Source of the DNA: CAYHMW01 sp964357925
GTDB lineage: Bacteria > Patescibacteriota > Microgenomatia > UBA8517
Assembly: GCA_964357925.1 (NCBI GenBank)
Contig: CAYHMW010000008.1
Span: 1 to 42,402 of the forward strand
Direction of reading: 5' to 3'
Length of the DNA stretch: 42,402 nt
The position numbers and the translations under genes are program-made. Every line of letters starts with the position of its first letter. The first letter of the stretch is position 1. This document shows, piece after piece, positions 32,183-40,979 of this stretch. The notes beneath the pieces were generated by a model, which did no database searches, had not been told where the DNA came from, and worked only from the letters and a program-made list of their open reading frames with translations.

Positions 32183-32740
32183 TTATTGAACAGCTTTTTT
32201 AAGTTCTTCCAATGCGGTCTTTACGTTTCCTAATTTACTTTTAATATCTCCGTCTGTGGTGTTTTCATAGTATGCAATCAACTTGTTGAGATTATCAATC
32301 TTTGTAGCAATATTTGTCATTTCGTTAACTCTTTGAGCGTTCGCGTTTCTGGCTTTTTCCCAGCTAGACTTAGCTGAAGCAAGCTTTTCAAGTCCGAGAT
32401 CAAGAGATTTCAACATCTGGTCGTTCTTGCTCTCTTTCAGTAACTTTTCAGCTTCTAGAAAGCGTTTAGTCGCTAGAAACAATTGGTATTCAGCCTTTTT
32501 AGGAGAACTGAAAATGAGCAGTCCACGCATATTCTCTTTGAACTTTTTTAAGGGAAAGAGTGTGTCGTCGACCGTTTTTCCTGCAGATATGGGCCAGAAT
32601 AGGGCGAAGGAGTCCACCTGCTCAATCAACTGAGCTTCGGGTGTTGCTATCATTTGCTCTTCTTGTGCCAATGTGACAATTTGGAAAGGAAGGAGAAAGA
32701 AAGTGAGAAGTATAAACAAAGAGATCACCACTGATTTCAT
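32183..32740 (-). CDS. Secreted DUF5667-like helical protein
   Basis: A 185-residue protein with a clear signal peptide (MKSVVISLFILLTFFLLPF, cleavage near TLAQEE). The mature part is helical and coiled-coil-like, with KKAEYQLFLATKRFLEAEKLL as the DUF5667-type block and a later run of lysine/leucine-rich heptads ending in ALEELKKAVQ. The stretch SFALFWPISAGKTVDDTLFPLKKFKE matches the 'lead' often seen in this family before the repeat. It ends the large minus operon and overlaps the GT4 stop by 4 bp. Function unknown. Confidence 0.75.
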   Translation of the reverse strand: MKSVVISLFILLTFFLLPFQIVTLAQEEQMIATPEAQLIEQVDSFALFWPISAGKTVDDTLFPLKKFKENMRGLLIFSSPKKAEYQLFLATKRFLEAEKLLKESKNDQMLKSLDLGLEKLASAKSSWEKARNANAQRVNEMTNIATKIDNLNKLIAYYENTTDGDIKSKLGNVKTALEELKKAVQ

Positions 32741-33858
32741 CGTACAACAATATCATTAATTAAATTCAAACTCAAGGCCTTTGATTTTTCCCAGCTGAAG
32801 TTTTTACTCCAACTGATAGAGCTTGCCTGAAGTTTACGGTATTTCTCCTCATTCTCTATCAATTCAGTTGCCGCTATTGCAAGCTCTTCTGGGGTGTTGT
32901 TTATGCAAATGACTCCACTTTTATTGTTTTGTACTGAGTCGACTAGTCCCGGAGAGTTGTAAGCCACAACGGGCGTTCCCACTGCATTGGCTTCAATATT
33001 AACGAGTCCCCACCCTTCCACAATTGAAGGGTTAATGAGTAGATGCGATTTTGCCAACAATTTGAATTTCACTTTTTCATTAACAAAACCCCAGAACTTC
33101 GTTTTGTTCTCGATGTCTAACTTTTTTGCAAGGTTTTCTAAATGATCAAAGTATCTTCGTGTGTTGGCTTTACCAACTACCCAAAAGTTGACATTTTTAG
33201 ACTTCAGTTTGGAGAAAGCGACCAAAGCGTCCTCAATCCCCTTGTCTTTCGCTAATGCACCTAAAAATATAATAGTCGGGTTTTTTTCTTTAGGAGGCAG
33301 TTTGGGCAGTTTTTTTATTTTGATGCCGTGGGGAACGATAAATATATTTTTCTTTTGAATTTTTACCTTTATCAACTGGTCTTTAGCAGAATTTGACCCG
33401 GTCATAAAAGGTACTTTTTTGTAAAACAAATATATAAGTGGTTCTCCATAGTAGCCAATTATCCCAACAATCCAGTTGAAAGGTTTGGGGAGGCGATTAT
33501 AGAGCCAGACTTTGTTGGCAACTTCTTGAACCACAGCTAGTTTTCTAGTTCTCACAAAAAAAGGGGTGAAAAATGGAATTCCATGGAATTGATCAACAAT
33601 TAAATCGTATTTTTCGTTGCTGCGAAAAACATACCAAATAAAGGCAGCGATCTGTACACCGAGCAACTCATACCCACGCCTAATAATTGTTATGCCATCC
33701 AAGTTTTCTTCAGGTTTGGCTCCTTTAAAGTACGACGAAAAAAGGGTGACCTTGCTGCCTGCTTCGATCCAACCTTTCATATGCTCGTGCATAACCTGTT
33801 CGGCTCCACCAGCAAGTGGGTGTTTTGGGTCTCGCCAAGAGAAAACCAAAATATTCAT
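32737..33858 (-). CDS. GT4-type glycosyltransferase
   Basis: A 373-residue GT-B enzyme. WRDPKHPLAGGAEQVMHEH is the GT4 acceptor-side start with the GGAE motif. In the C-terminal half IIFLGALAKDKGIEDALVAF is the donor-domain start, FWVVGKAN and FWGFVNEKVK follow, and PSIVEGWGLVNIEANAVGTP carries the EX7E motif. Between the two domains is a hydrophobic patch (residues ~125-150) suggesting membrane contact. Overlaps the upstream membrane-protein gene by 4 bp. Transfers a sugar from a nucleotide donor; specificity cannot be read. Confidence 0.9.
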   Translation of the reverse strand: MNILVFSWRDPKHPLAGGAEQVMHEHMKGWIEAGSKVTLFSSYFKGAKPEENLDGITIIRRGYELLGVQIAAFIWYVFRSNEKYDLIVDQFHGIPFFTPFFVRTRKLAVVQEVANKVWLYNRLPKPFNWIVGIIGYYGEPLIYLFYKKVPFMTGSNSAKDQLIKVKIQKKNIFIVPHGIKIKKLPKLPPKEKNPTIIFLGALAKDKGIEDALVAFSKLKSKNVNFWVVGKANTRRYFDHLENLAKKLDIENKTKFWGFVNEKVKFKLLAKSHLLINPSIVEGWGLVNIEANAVGTPVVAYNSPGLVDSVQNNKSGVICINNTPEELAIAATELIENEEKYRKLQASSISWSKNFSWEKSKALSLNLINDIVVR

Positions 33859-34283
33859 ATTGTTGCAAAATTGATTAGCAGGCGGTAAACGAACGAGTAG
33901 AACAGAATACTTTTTATATTGAAGCTGTCCAAAACTAAATGCATAAACATCCCCAATGAAATTGAGGTGTAATAAGATTTAAATCCCCTCTTGTGTCCAA
34001 GAAAACCAAGAATTGCCACATATTCCCAGCCATGCAAGAGAACTATTGCTCTACCCGCTTCCTCGAAATAATTGACACTTAAGAATTCATTTATGTTAAG
34101 GTTAATTCCTTTCGTTAACCAGAAATCGACTAGATGATCCAAGTCCATAAAATAAGTGACAACCATCAATATAAGAACGTTTTTTAAAGAGTGGGATTTA
34201 TGCCAAACAAAGAGAGCTAGTGGGGCAGCGATTAACCCATGACCAATCTCATGAAATATGAGCCAAGTGTATTCACTAATCAT
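33855..34283 (-). CDS. Small membrane protein with HEIGH, DLDHL and HLVLD motifs
   Basis: A 142-residue protein with about four hydrophobic segments. Its conserved-looking acidic and histidine positions are HEIGHG near the N-terminus, FMDLDHLVDFW in the middle, LLHGWEYVAI, and MFMHLVLDSFN near the end. The spacing resembles YdjM/DUF457-type membrane-bound metal-dependent hydrolases. The HEIGH string also matches a zinc-metalloprotease HEXXH motif but may be coincidental. Embedded between GT2 and GT4 genes with 4-bp overlaps on both sides. Function is not known; a membrane hydrolase acting on lipid-linked intermediates is one possibility. Confidence 0.65.
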   Translation of the reverse strand: MISEYTWLIFHEIGHGLIAAPLALFVWHKSHSLKNVLILMVVTYFMDLDHLVDFWLTKGINLNINEFLSVNYFEEAGRAIVLLHGWEYVAILGFLGHKRGFKSYYTSISLGMFMHLVLDSFNIKSILFYSFVYRLLINFATI

Positions 34284-35071
34284 AGATCTGTACCTAGCCA
34301 GTTCCTTTTGTTTTTAATGTCATAATAATGCAGAATTTTTAGCCGGTAAAAAACTGCGACAGTGTCCCATGCCATATGAAGAATTGTAGACCATTTTATC
34401 GTACTTGTAGACTTATCGAATGTTACTTCTATCGGACCTTCGTAGATGCGCTTGAAACCCACTAAATTCGCGACTGCTAACATTTCGATGTCCATGGCAT
34501 AGCGTTTGACTAATAGTCTTGACAAAATCTTGTCTATAACTTCTCTTCTGAAGATTTTTATACCGCTTTGAGTGTCAGTAATATTTATTCCGAACATTAA
34601 TTTTACTAGCCAATGATAGCCGATACTAAATATTTTTCTTTTAAGTGGATAGTTAACTCGAGAGACAGGATGACGTTTTGAGCCTACGATTACATCGGCG
34701 TTGTACCAGTCCATGTGTGCCATAAGCATCATAATTCCTTTTGGGCTTATCTCCATTCCTGCGTCCAAGAATGAAATAAGATCACCTTTTGCCTTCTTCA
34801 TACCGTAGCGGACAGCATAGCCTTTTCCCTTGTTGGTTTTATATAAAAACGCTTTAATTTTTTTAGAAACTTTGGCTGCTTTTTTTGCCTCTTTGAATGA
34901 ATTATCTAATTTGCCATCTATGACGCAGATAATTTCATAATCTTGATCTTCAGATAAGCCACTTCTTAGTGTTTTATCGATAAAAAGAAGGTCTCTCCTA
35001 ATGGTGTTCTCTTTTTTGTATGTTGGTACAATCACTGAAAGTAACCGTTTTTTATTTATTTCTTTTGACAT
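34280..35071 (-). CDS. GT2 glycosyltransferase, DPM1/Alg5-like
   Basis: About 263 residues from ATG 35071, chosen over the in-frame TTG at 35104. LLSVIVPTYKKENTIRRDL, CVIDGKLDNSF and SFLDAGMEISP (DAG in the DXD place) are the GT-A blocks; TDTQSGIKIFRREV is the DPM1/Alg5-type polyprenyl-phosphate signature, and RYAMDIEMLAVAN follows. The third position of the usual DXD is Gly here, a change worth noting. No C-terminal helices. Overlaps the flippase gene by 20 bp. Probably makes a polyprenyl-phosphate sugar. Confidence 0.87.
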   Translation of the reverse strand: MSKEINKKRLLSVIVPTYKKENTIRRDLLFIDKTLRSGLSEDQDYEIICVIDGKLDNSFKEAKKAAKVSKKIKAFLYKTNKGKGYAVRYGMKKAKGDLISFLDAGMEISPKGIMMLMAHMDWYNADVIVGSKRHPVSRVNYPLKRKIFSIGYHWLVKLMFGINITDTQSGIKIFRREVIDKILSRLLVKRYAMDIEMLAVANLVGFKRIYEGPIEVTFDKSTSTIKWSTILHMAWDTVAVFYRLKILHYYDIKNKRNWLGTDL

Positions 35072-36314
35072 ATTTTTTAAAGTAAAAGTAACTAAGATAA
35101 ACAAGCAAGACGATAAAAAGTATAGTCATAATTATGAGTGATGACATTAAGACTTGTAACAGTTGGTCATGGTACGTGTATATCAAGGTAATTTGTGCAA
35201 TCGCTGCGATTAAAGGAAGGATTGTGATTCTAGTCTTGCCAAGCGATAATACAAAGTTAACAAGGAAGTTGTTTATCGTATAGATCGCTATAAATAATCC
35301 CATCCACACAAGATATATTTGTGCTTCCAAATATTCAGAACCGTAAAGAAGTTGGATTGTAAACTCAGGAAAAAGATAATAAAAACCAACAACCGAAAAG
35401 ACCCCCATGCTTGTTATTGCGAAAGTCAAGAAAAAGGTGTGTTTATAATCTTCGCCAACACTGCTTTTTCTTGATACAAGTGGAAACATGACATGGGTAA
35501 TCGGCGCTGCAGCAAAGAATACAATTTTACCTAACATTGAGATAGCGGCGTATAGTCCTGCGTCATGCTCTGAAAAAAAATGTTTTACTAAAATTACATC
35601 AGCGGTAAATAGTGAAGTAAAGGCAAGCGCTTGAACTAGCACCGGCAGGGCATAAATTAAAAAAGGCTTCAGCAGTTTGTTGTCGATTTTTGTCTCCCTG
35701 ACAACACCCATAACAATGTTTCTGGAAAGCAGAAACGCTAGAATGACAGCCAATAGGACACCCAATATGGCTCCGTCTATCGAAAAACCAAAGTAGACCA
35801 AAAATACACCAAACATCAACTTGCCAACACTGGAAACAAAATTTGGGCCCACAACTCCCCAAAATTTTAAGACACCCTGGCTAGTAGATTGATTCACTAA
35901 TGTGATCAACATAAAAAACAAAATGGGACTGACCATTAAGATACTGAGAATGTTGGTTAGATGTAAAAATTCGGCTATGAAAGGTGAGGCAAATATCATT
36001 AATAAACTTAAGACAATAGACATGCGAAAGATTGATCTTTTGATAGTTGAGTAAAATGTGTTTCTGTCTTTTTTATTTTTGGCACTACCTATAAATCGCA
36101 CAATTGCAAAGCTTGTGCTAATTGGAACTATGCTTATCATGTAGAGTAATGAAAATACACTCACTAGGGCTCCGTATTGCGCTGGACCTAGGAGCCTTCC
36201 CATCAGTAGGTGGTAGAGATAGTTAACGGCATTAATACCCGTTGAACCGGTAATCATTATCATGCTCCCTGCGAAAAGAGGGTGCTTAATTAATAAGTTG
36301 ATTTTTTTATTCAT
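35052..36314 (-). CDS. Oligosaccharide flippase family membrane protein (Wzx/MOP-like)
   Basis: A 420-residue protein from ATG 36314, whose stop-overlap with the upstream gene is 4 bp. About twelve hydrophobic segments span the protein. The N-terminal MGRLLGPAQYGALVSVFSLLYM block and the central DAGLYAAISMLGKIVFF block are typical of the polysaccharide_synt/MOP flippase family. Such proteins move undecaprenyl-linked oligosaccharides across the membrane. This is the only flippase candidate in the window, so it would serve lipid-linked intermediates made by the GT2 and GT4 enzymes around it. Confidence 0.88.
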   Translation of the reverse strand: MNKKINLLIKHPLFAGSMIMITGSTGINAVNYLYHLLMGRLLGPAQYGALVSVFSLLYMISIVPISTSFAIVRFIGSAKNKKDRNTFYSTIKRSIFRMSIVLSLLMIFASPFIAEFLHLTNILSILMVSPILFFMLITLVNQSTSQGVLKFWGVVGPNFVSSVGKLMFGVFLVYFGFSIDGAILGVLLAVILAFLLSRNIVMGVVRETKIDNKLLKPFLIYALPVLVQALAFTSLFTADVILVKHFFSEHDAGLYAAISMLGKIVFFAAAPITHVMFPLVSRKSSVGEDYKHTFFLTFAITSMGVFSVVGFYYLFPEFTIQLLYGSEYLEAQIYLVWMGLFIAIYTINNFLVNFVLSLGKTRITILPLIAAIAQITLIYTYHDQLLQVLMSSLIIMTILFIVLLVYLSYFYFKKYVKRNK

Positions 36315-37447
36315 GATAACCAATAACCTCTAGTAAATAGTGATGTTGCAACACCTAAAACAGCTACAAGAATAACATATATGGTGATTTGAACTGGACG
36401 CTCCTTAGTAGCGAGCCAGTTGCCGCCGATCATAAATATTGGAAAGATCACAGACACATATCTTGGCATTGAGGAAAAACTTCCTGCAAGAGTCGGTATC
36501 AAAAAGCAAAGCACCATAAAAACCCAATAGCTTGGCCTTATCTTGAATACTTTAAAAACAGATGCCAAAGTAACGAACGAAGCGATTGTGAACTCCAAAA
36601 TAATTGTGAAAGCCATTGGAAGGTAGCTTGTAGTATTCGGTAATATTTTGAAAATATATCTGTAGTACACCTGTGGAAGAAGGATAAAACTCGAAGATCT
36701 TTGCTCGCCAAAGATTTCGACATTATGCAGGAAAATTAACGCGTTCCCAGTCGCATATTTCAGATAATACAGATAAGACAATAGGCCAATGGGAATTATT
36801 AAGAGATACGCAAATTGCAGATAGTTGAATTTTTTCTGGCCTTTTCTTTGTAAAAGCATTTCTACGAAGAGTGCTGGGAGAAGTGTAATTCCTACTATTC
36901 TGGTGGCCGTAGCTATGCTCGCTAACACCGATGCATGGGCCCATTTTTTGTTTCTTGCAAAATAAAACGACCAAACTGAAAGAGCTAAAAACATGGATTC
37001 GGTGTAGTAACTAACTAAATAGAATGATGCAGGAAATGCGAGAGTTAGAAAAATTATGTGTCGAACGGTAGCCTTTTTATAGTCAAGTAAACTTAGTTTG
37101 GCAAGACCAATAATCCCCAGAATGGTAAAAAGATGTGAAAGCATGGTTCCAATAATCGCGTAACCCCATATATTATCTGTGATTGGCTTTGTGAATAGCC
37201 TTACAATGACAGGGAAGGTTGGGAAATAAAAATATTGTAAAGGGCCATAGCCCTTTTGTGCGACTGATAGATAATGTTCGCCGTCGAAGTTTATGAAACT
37301 CCAGAGAAATGGATTTATAAGGTAAAGCTTTTTACCACCACCTAGGTGGTGGTCTTGCAGGGGCAGAAACGATAATGCAAATATTAAAAAAACAAATAAC
37401 ATGAATCTCCAAGCAATAAGATATTTGAGTACTAGTTTATTAGACAT
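36311..37447 (-). CDS. PIG-V-like (GT-C) mannosyltransferase family protein
   Basis: A 378-residue polytopic protein from ATG 37447 (an in-frame TTG at 37474 overlaps the upstream gene). SFINFDGEHYLSVAQKGYG holds the FDGEHYL motif with Asp and Glu in the first outer loop as in PIG-V and its bacterial relatives; FYFPTFPVIVRLF and SYYTESMFLALS are further family blocks, and ATRIVGITLLPAL follows. Such enzymes transfer mannose (or a related sugar) from a polyprenyl-phosphate donor. It overlaps the upstream GT4 by 8 bp. A perfect 20-bp palindrome lies in its coding sequence at 37334-37353. Confidence 0.82.
   Translation of the reverse strand: MSNKLVLKYLIAWRFMLFVFLIFALSFLPLQDHHLGGGKKLYLINPFLWSFINFDGEHYLSVAQKGYGPLQYFYFPTFPVIVRLFTKPITDNIWGYAIIGTMLSHLFTILGIIGLAKLSLLDYKKATVRHIIFLTLAFPASFYLVSYYTESMFLALSVWSFYFARNKKWAHASVLASIATATRIVGITLLPALFVEMLLQRKGQKKFNYLQFAYLLIIPIGLLSYLYYLKYATGNALIFLHNVEIFGEQRSSSFILLPQVYYRYIFKILPNTTSYLPMAFTIILEFTIASFVTLASVFKVFKIRPSYWVFMVLCFLIPTLAGSFSSMPRYVSVIFPIFMIGGNWLATKERPVQITIYVILVAVLGVATSLFTRGYWLS
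37334..37353. repeat. Perfect 20-bp palindrome within a coding region
   Basis: ACCACCACCTAGGTGGTGGT at 37334-37353 reads the same on both strands. It encodes part of the DHHLGGG stretch of the PIG-V-like protein. It could form a hairpin in the message or a cruciform, or could be a by-product of His and Gly codons meeting. Confidence 0.6.
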
Positions 37448-38471
37448 TGCGAAGAGCTTTCTTGCATGTTTCAAGAGTTTCGTAAGCAGCCTTTTCCCAA
37501 CTGAATTTTTTGATATGGGCTTTGCCTTTCTTAATTAATTCAACTCGCAGCTTCTTGTTGGAGAGTAATTTTTCAATTTTTTCAGCAAAACTGTTTACGT
37601 TTTTAGGGTCTGCAAAAATGGCGGCACCACCTGCCGTTTCAACAAGCGCTTGAGTTTTACTAGCAATTACTGGTACACCCTCCTGCATTGCTTCAAGAAC
37701 AGGAAGACCAAAGCCTTCGTAAAAAGATGGCTGGCAATAAATGGTTGCTTTGGACCAAACTTCGTTAAGCTCTGTATCCGTTAGGTAACCTAACCTAATT
37801 ACATTTTTGCTATTACCGTATTTTTCAAGTAGTTCTAATAGAGATTTATTCTCAACGTGATTTTTATCAAAGTCATTTGTGGCAGCACTTTTTCCAACTA
37901 TAACCAGTGGTGTTTTTGCTTTCTCGCATGCTTTTGCTAAAGTAATTAAGTTTTTGTTGTAGTTTACGTCACCGATGTACAGAACAAATTGGTTGGGCAA
38001 TTTTAATTTAGTGTCGACTTTGACTTGCGACTTCCTAACTACTGGTGCTTCATAAATTACATCGATTTTATTGGGATCGATTTTGAGAAATCTAACAATG
38101 TCTTTTTTTGAAGTTTCCGAAACTGTGATAATTCTGGCAGCTTTCTGGAGATTGTGTTTTTGAATTAAGAAATTTATTTTACCTTTAATGCCTGGCGGAT
38201 AGTGTTTTGGGTATAAAAGTGGAATTACATCGTGGACTGTAACGATGCTTTTTTTTAAATAATGATTTGGCAAAGTTCGGAAAAACAAATCAAAATACGT
38301 GTAGTGAAGAAGGTTGAAGTGTTTTAAATCATTATTGTGGGTTTGAAAGTTAATCGGATGGATATCGCCAGAAATCTTTGTGAGTGCATTGATTAGATTT
38401 CTAGTATAGCCACCTACTCCGCGATGTGAATGTCCTGACTCGAGAGGTGAACTGTCAATTGCTATTTTCAT
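37440..38471 (-). CDS. GT4-type glycosyltransferase
   Basis: A 343-residue GT-B enzyme. Start MKIAIDSSPLESGHSHRGVGGYTRNL is the GT4 N-terminal glycine-rich entry. VHDVIPLLYPKHYPPG matches the acceptor-side block of the mannosyltransferase-like branch. FVLYIGDVNYNKNL opens the donor domain, LVIVGKS and VIRLGYLTD follow, and QPSFYEGFGLPVLEAM holds the EX7E motif. Lies 1 bp after the GT2 stop and 8 bp overlapping the PIG-V-like start. Likely a mannosyltransferase of the cytoplasmic stage. Confidence 0.9.
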   Translation of the reverse strand: MKIAIDSSPLESGHSHRGVGGYTRNLINALTKISGDIHPINFQTHNNDLKHFNLLHYTYFDLFFRTLPNHYLKKSIVTVHDVIPLLYPKHYPPGIKGKINFLIQKHNLQKAARIITVSETSKKDIVRFLKIDPNKIDVIYEAPVVRKSQVKVDTKLKLPNQFVLYIGDVNYNKNLITLAKACEKAKTPLVIVGKSAATNDFDKNHVENKSLLELLEKYGNSKNVIRLGYLTDTELNEVWSKATIYCQPSFYEGFGLPVLEAMQEGVPVIASKTQALVETAGGAAIFADPKNVNSFAEKIEKLLSNKKLRVELIKKGKAHIKKFSWEKAAYETLETCKKALRNV

Positions 38472-38472
38472 C

Positions 38473-39348
38473 CTAGCTAGTGTAATACTTGTAGTAGGCT
38501 AGAGGGAAATGGAGTGCTGAGAGAAGGCACCATAGGAATCCTCTTAGGCCATCTTTGAAGCCCTTATGTCTTATGAAAAGTTTTAAGAAATATGTTGCTG
38601 GTTTATATGTGGTATAAAGCATCAGGTATATAAAGTTTTTTGGTAAATTAAGACTCTTGAATTCTTCAACATTTAAATCAGTGTATCTGTTCATGCGCAT
38701 TAGATATCTTTTAAGTGTAGGGGAGTCGTGATGTTCTAGTGAATTTTCTAGCCAACCAACTCTACCATCGATCGCCATCTGTTCATGAACTGACTTTGCT
38801 GGAAGATATGCCTTTCCCTTTTTTAACAATCTAATAACTGCATCCGGGTAAACACCTGCATAAGTAAGCGGTTTACCAAGAAACATGTTTTTCCTTGGTA
38901 TGAAAAATGCGACAACATCACCAGATAGTTGTCCAATTTGACCATCTCTTTTTTGCAAATTTTTTTGGTGGCGAACAAAAAGATTTGCGTTCTTAAATTT
39001 TGAAAACCCAGCATCTGCTATTGTCCGCTTGTCTAGATCTTGGCTGTTGGAATTTATAACTTCGATAATCTCTAAAGCCAATTCTTTTGTAACTACTTCG
39101 TCGGCATCGAGTTGCAATACCCACTCCCCACTCGCCTTATCAATAGCCATTTGCTTTGTGATGTGGAAAATAGGATTGTGTTTTGTGGTATAAACTTTCG
39201 CTCTAAAACTTTTTGCCAACTCTCTTGTGTTGTCAGTTGACTCTTCGTCAACCACTATAATTTCGTCGGCAATATTTTTTACACTGTTAAGACAGTGCGC
39301 AATATTTGTTTCTTCATTTTTTGTTGCGAGGACAATTGATAACTTCAT
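38473..39348 (-). CDS. GT2 glycosyltransferase, LPS-core beta-glucosyltransferase-like
   Basis: A 291-residue GT-A enzyme. It starts KLSIVLATKNEETNIAHCL, followed by VVDEESTDNT (in place of VDDGSTDNT), LQLDADEVV (DXD), and a later segment EHHDSPTLKRYLMRMNRYT typical of the WaaE/KdtX-type branch that transfers glucose onto the LPS core. In this organism the acceptor is more likely a lipid-linked glycan. A final hydrophobic region (residues ~245-285) may associate with the membrane. Two bp downstream of the GT-C gene. Confidence 0.88.
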   Translation of the reverse strand: MKLSIVLATKNEETNIAHCLNSVKNIADEIIVVDEESTDNTRELAKSFRAKVYTTKHNPIFHITKQMAIDKASGEWVLQLDADEVVTKELALEIIEVINSNSQDLDKRTIADAGFSKFKNANLFVRHQKNLQKRDGQIGQLSGDVVAFFIPRKNMFLGKPLTYAGVYPDAVIRLLKKGKAYLPAKSVHEQMAIDGRVGWLENSLEHHDSPTLKRYLMRMNRYTDLNVEEFKSLNLPKNFIYLMLYTTYKPATYFLKLFIRHKGFKDGLRGFLWCLLSALHFPLAYYKYYTS

Positions 39349-39350
39349 AA

Positions 39351-40979
39351 TTAGTTTGCCACTATTTGAAAATATTTATAGCTGTTGGTGCCATAGATTT
39401 CCTTGACAACATTGGCTTCATCTGGGATTTCTTCATCCGTTCCAATTATTAATGCATCTTTGTGATTTTCTAAATCTTCTTCAAAACCAATACTTCTAAA
39501 ACTAAACTGGCCAAAATTTCTAACGGTCGAGAAACCAAACTCGTCTTTGGAGCTTAAGTTGTGAGAATTTTGAAACTTCTCTGGAGGGAAATTTAAGTAA
39601 TACAACGCAAGTATGTAAGGTTGATCATATCTATCTGTGATAATAATTTTTTTATAATCATTTTTGTACACATTTATATAATTGAACAATTCGCTTACTC
39701 CGTATTGTGAGGAAAACGGATATTTCTTTGCCATGTGAACGTAGTACATTTGAAGATAATAAGCTAAAGACCAAATTATTATAATCGCTATTGACCCCAC
39801 TACGCCCCACTTCACTAAAGTTCCGTGGAGCTTTGCGGGGCGCGGCGCAACTAATATTTTATATAAACCAAAACCGCTGACAATAGCTAGTGGTACGGAC
39901 ATCGCCTGGGCACGGAGGGCATGGGGAGACTGGAATGTTAAGGATGCTGCAATTGGTGATAATAGTAGCCAAGTAAACACAAGTGCCCAGCTTTTATTAG
40001 GTGCTTTTGCTATTGCAATCAATGCCGTTCCAATTGTGATCAATTCAAAAAGGTGGAGTTGGCCCATTTCTGGAACCTTGTTACGTTCAATTTCATCGCC
40101 GTTAATGAACAGGAAACTGCCGTCAAAGTGTCTTGACCAATTTTCCATAAATGCAAAGGCAAATGTTGTCGCTTTGTTGTGAAAAACTCTTGATACAGAA
40201 GGTAGATGAGTATTATGATGTCGTCTTTGCTCATTAATTTTGTGAATTGGTCCGCTATCCGCAAAAAGCCCAACTCCTGATGCCCGTGATAAGCCTGCTG
40301 GTCCGAAAAAATCTAACACCAGCGGAAGTACGATTATTAAGAGCAATAACCCCGAGAGGAATATATGCCTTTTCTTTTGCCGAAAATGTTTGTTGTAAAT
40401 AAGTACCAAAAACAAACCAAGGAGAGGCGTCAGGATTCTGGCGGAATGGTATGTGTAAAGAGAAAGGGCAAAGAATATTGCACTTGGTATGAAGAATATG
40501 CTTTTGCGAGAACTTTTTACGAAAAATAGTGTTCCTGAGATTATGAAAAATGTTGCGACATTAGTTTCCCACGCTCCCCGGCTAAAATGAATATGCCACG
40601 GAGAGATCGCAAGTACAAAGGATGCTGCTAGAGCTTGATATTTATTCCTAAACAACTCGTAAACTAGAAAATAAAGTGTAAACACTGTCCCAATCCCAAG
40701 AAGAGCTGGTATCAGCCTAATGCCAAGCGCTGTGAGACCAAGGAGTTTTATGGTTGGGATTACAAGATAAAAAATTAAGCCGGGCTTCCAATCGTTGAAA
40801 GATTGGAAATGAACTGGCCAAGGGTTTCCGTGTTCATCTAATCCAGTCTCTATAAGTGAATATGCGTTATAGCCGATGGCTGCTTCGTCGGCGTTAATGG
40901 CAGGGTAGGTATCCAGCTTGTATAGCCGCAATACAGATGCGAGTAGTATGATTGCAAGCAAACTAAATTTTATCTTCAT
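39351..40979 (-). CDS. GT39-family GT-C membrane glycosyltransferase
   Basis: A 542-residue polytopic protein. ADEAAIGYNAYSLIETG in the first outer loop carries the conserved Asp-Glu of the PMT_2/GT39 group, and WPVHFQSFNDWKPGLIFYL follows. PWHIHFSRGAWETN is the second family block. About ten helices extend to roughly residue 415, and the last 120 residues form an outer soluble domain. It closely parallels the neighbour at 40976 (see HFSRGAWEAN there), so the two are paralogs. Likely transfers a sugar from a polyprenyl-phosphate donor at the outer face; overlaps the neighbour by 4 bp. Confidence 0.87.
   Translation of the reverse strand: MKIKFSLLAIILLASVLRLYKLDTYPAINADEAAIGYNAYSLIETGLDEHGNPWPVHFQSFNDWKPGLIFYLVIPTIKLLGLTALGIRLIPALLGIGTVFTLYFLVYELFRNKYQALAASFVLAISPWHIHFSRGAWETNVATFFIISGTLFFVKSSRKSIFFIPSAIFFALSLYTYHSARILTPLLGLFLVLIYNKHFRQKKRHIFLSGLLLLIIVLPLVLDFFGPAGLSRASGVGLFADSGPIHKINEQRRHHNTHLPSVSRVFHNKATTFAFAFMENWSRHFDGSFLFINGDEIERNKVPEMGQLHLFELITIGTALIAIAKAPNKSWALVFTWLLLSPIAASLTFQSPHALRAQAMSVPLAIVSGFGLYKILVAPRPAKLHGTLVKWGVVGSIAIIIIWSLAYYLQMYYVHMAKKYPFSSQYGVSELFNYINVYKNDYKKIIITDRYDQPYILALYYLNFPPEKFQNSHNLSSKDEFGFSTVRNFGQFSFRSIGFEEDLENHKDALIIGTDEEIPDEANVVKEIYGTNSYKYFQIVAN

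Noticed and set aside
33855..34283. Zinc metalloprotease reading of the HEIGH motif
   Set aside because: No other metalloprotease feature is visible, the protein is very small, and the other His/Asp motifs suit a DUF457-type membrane protein better.
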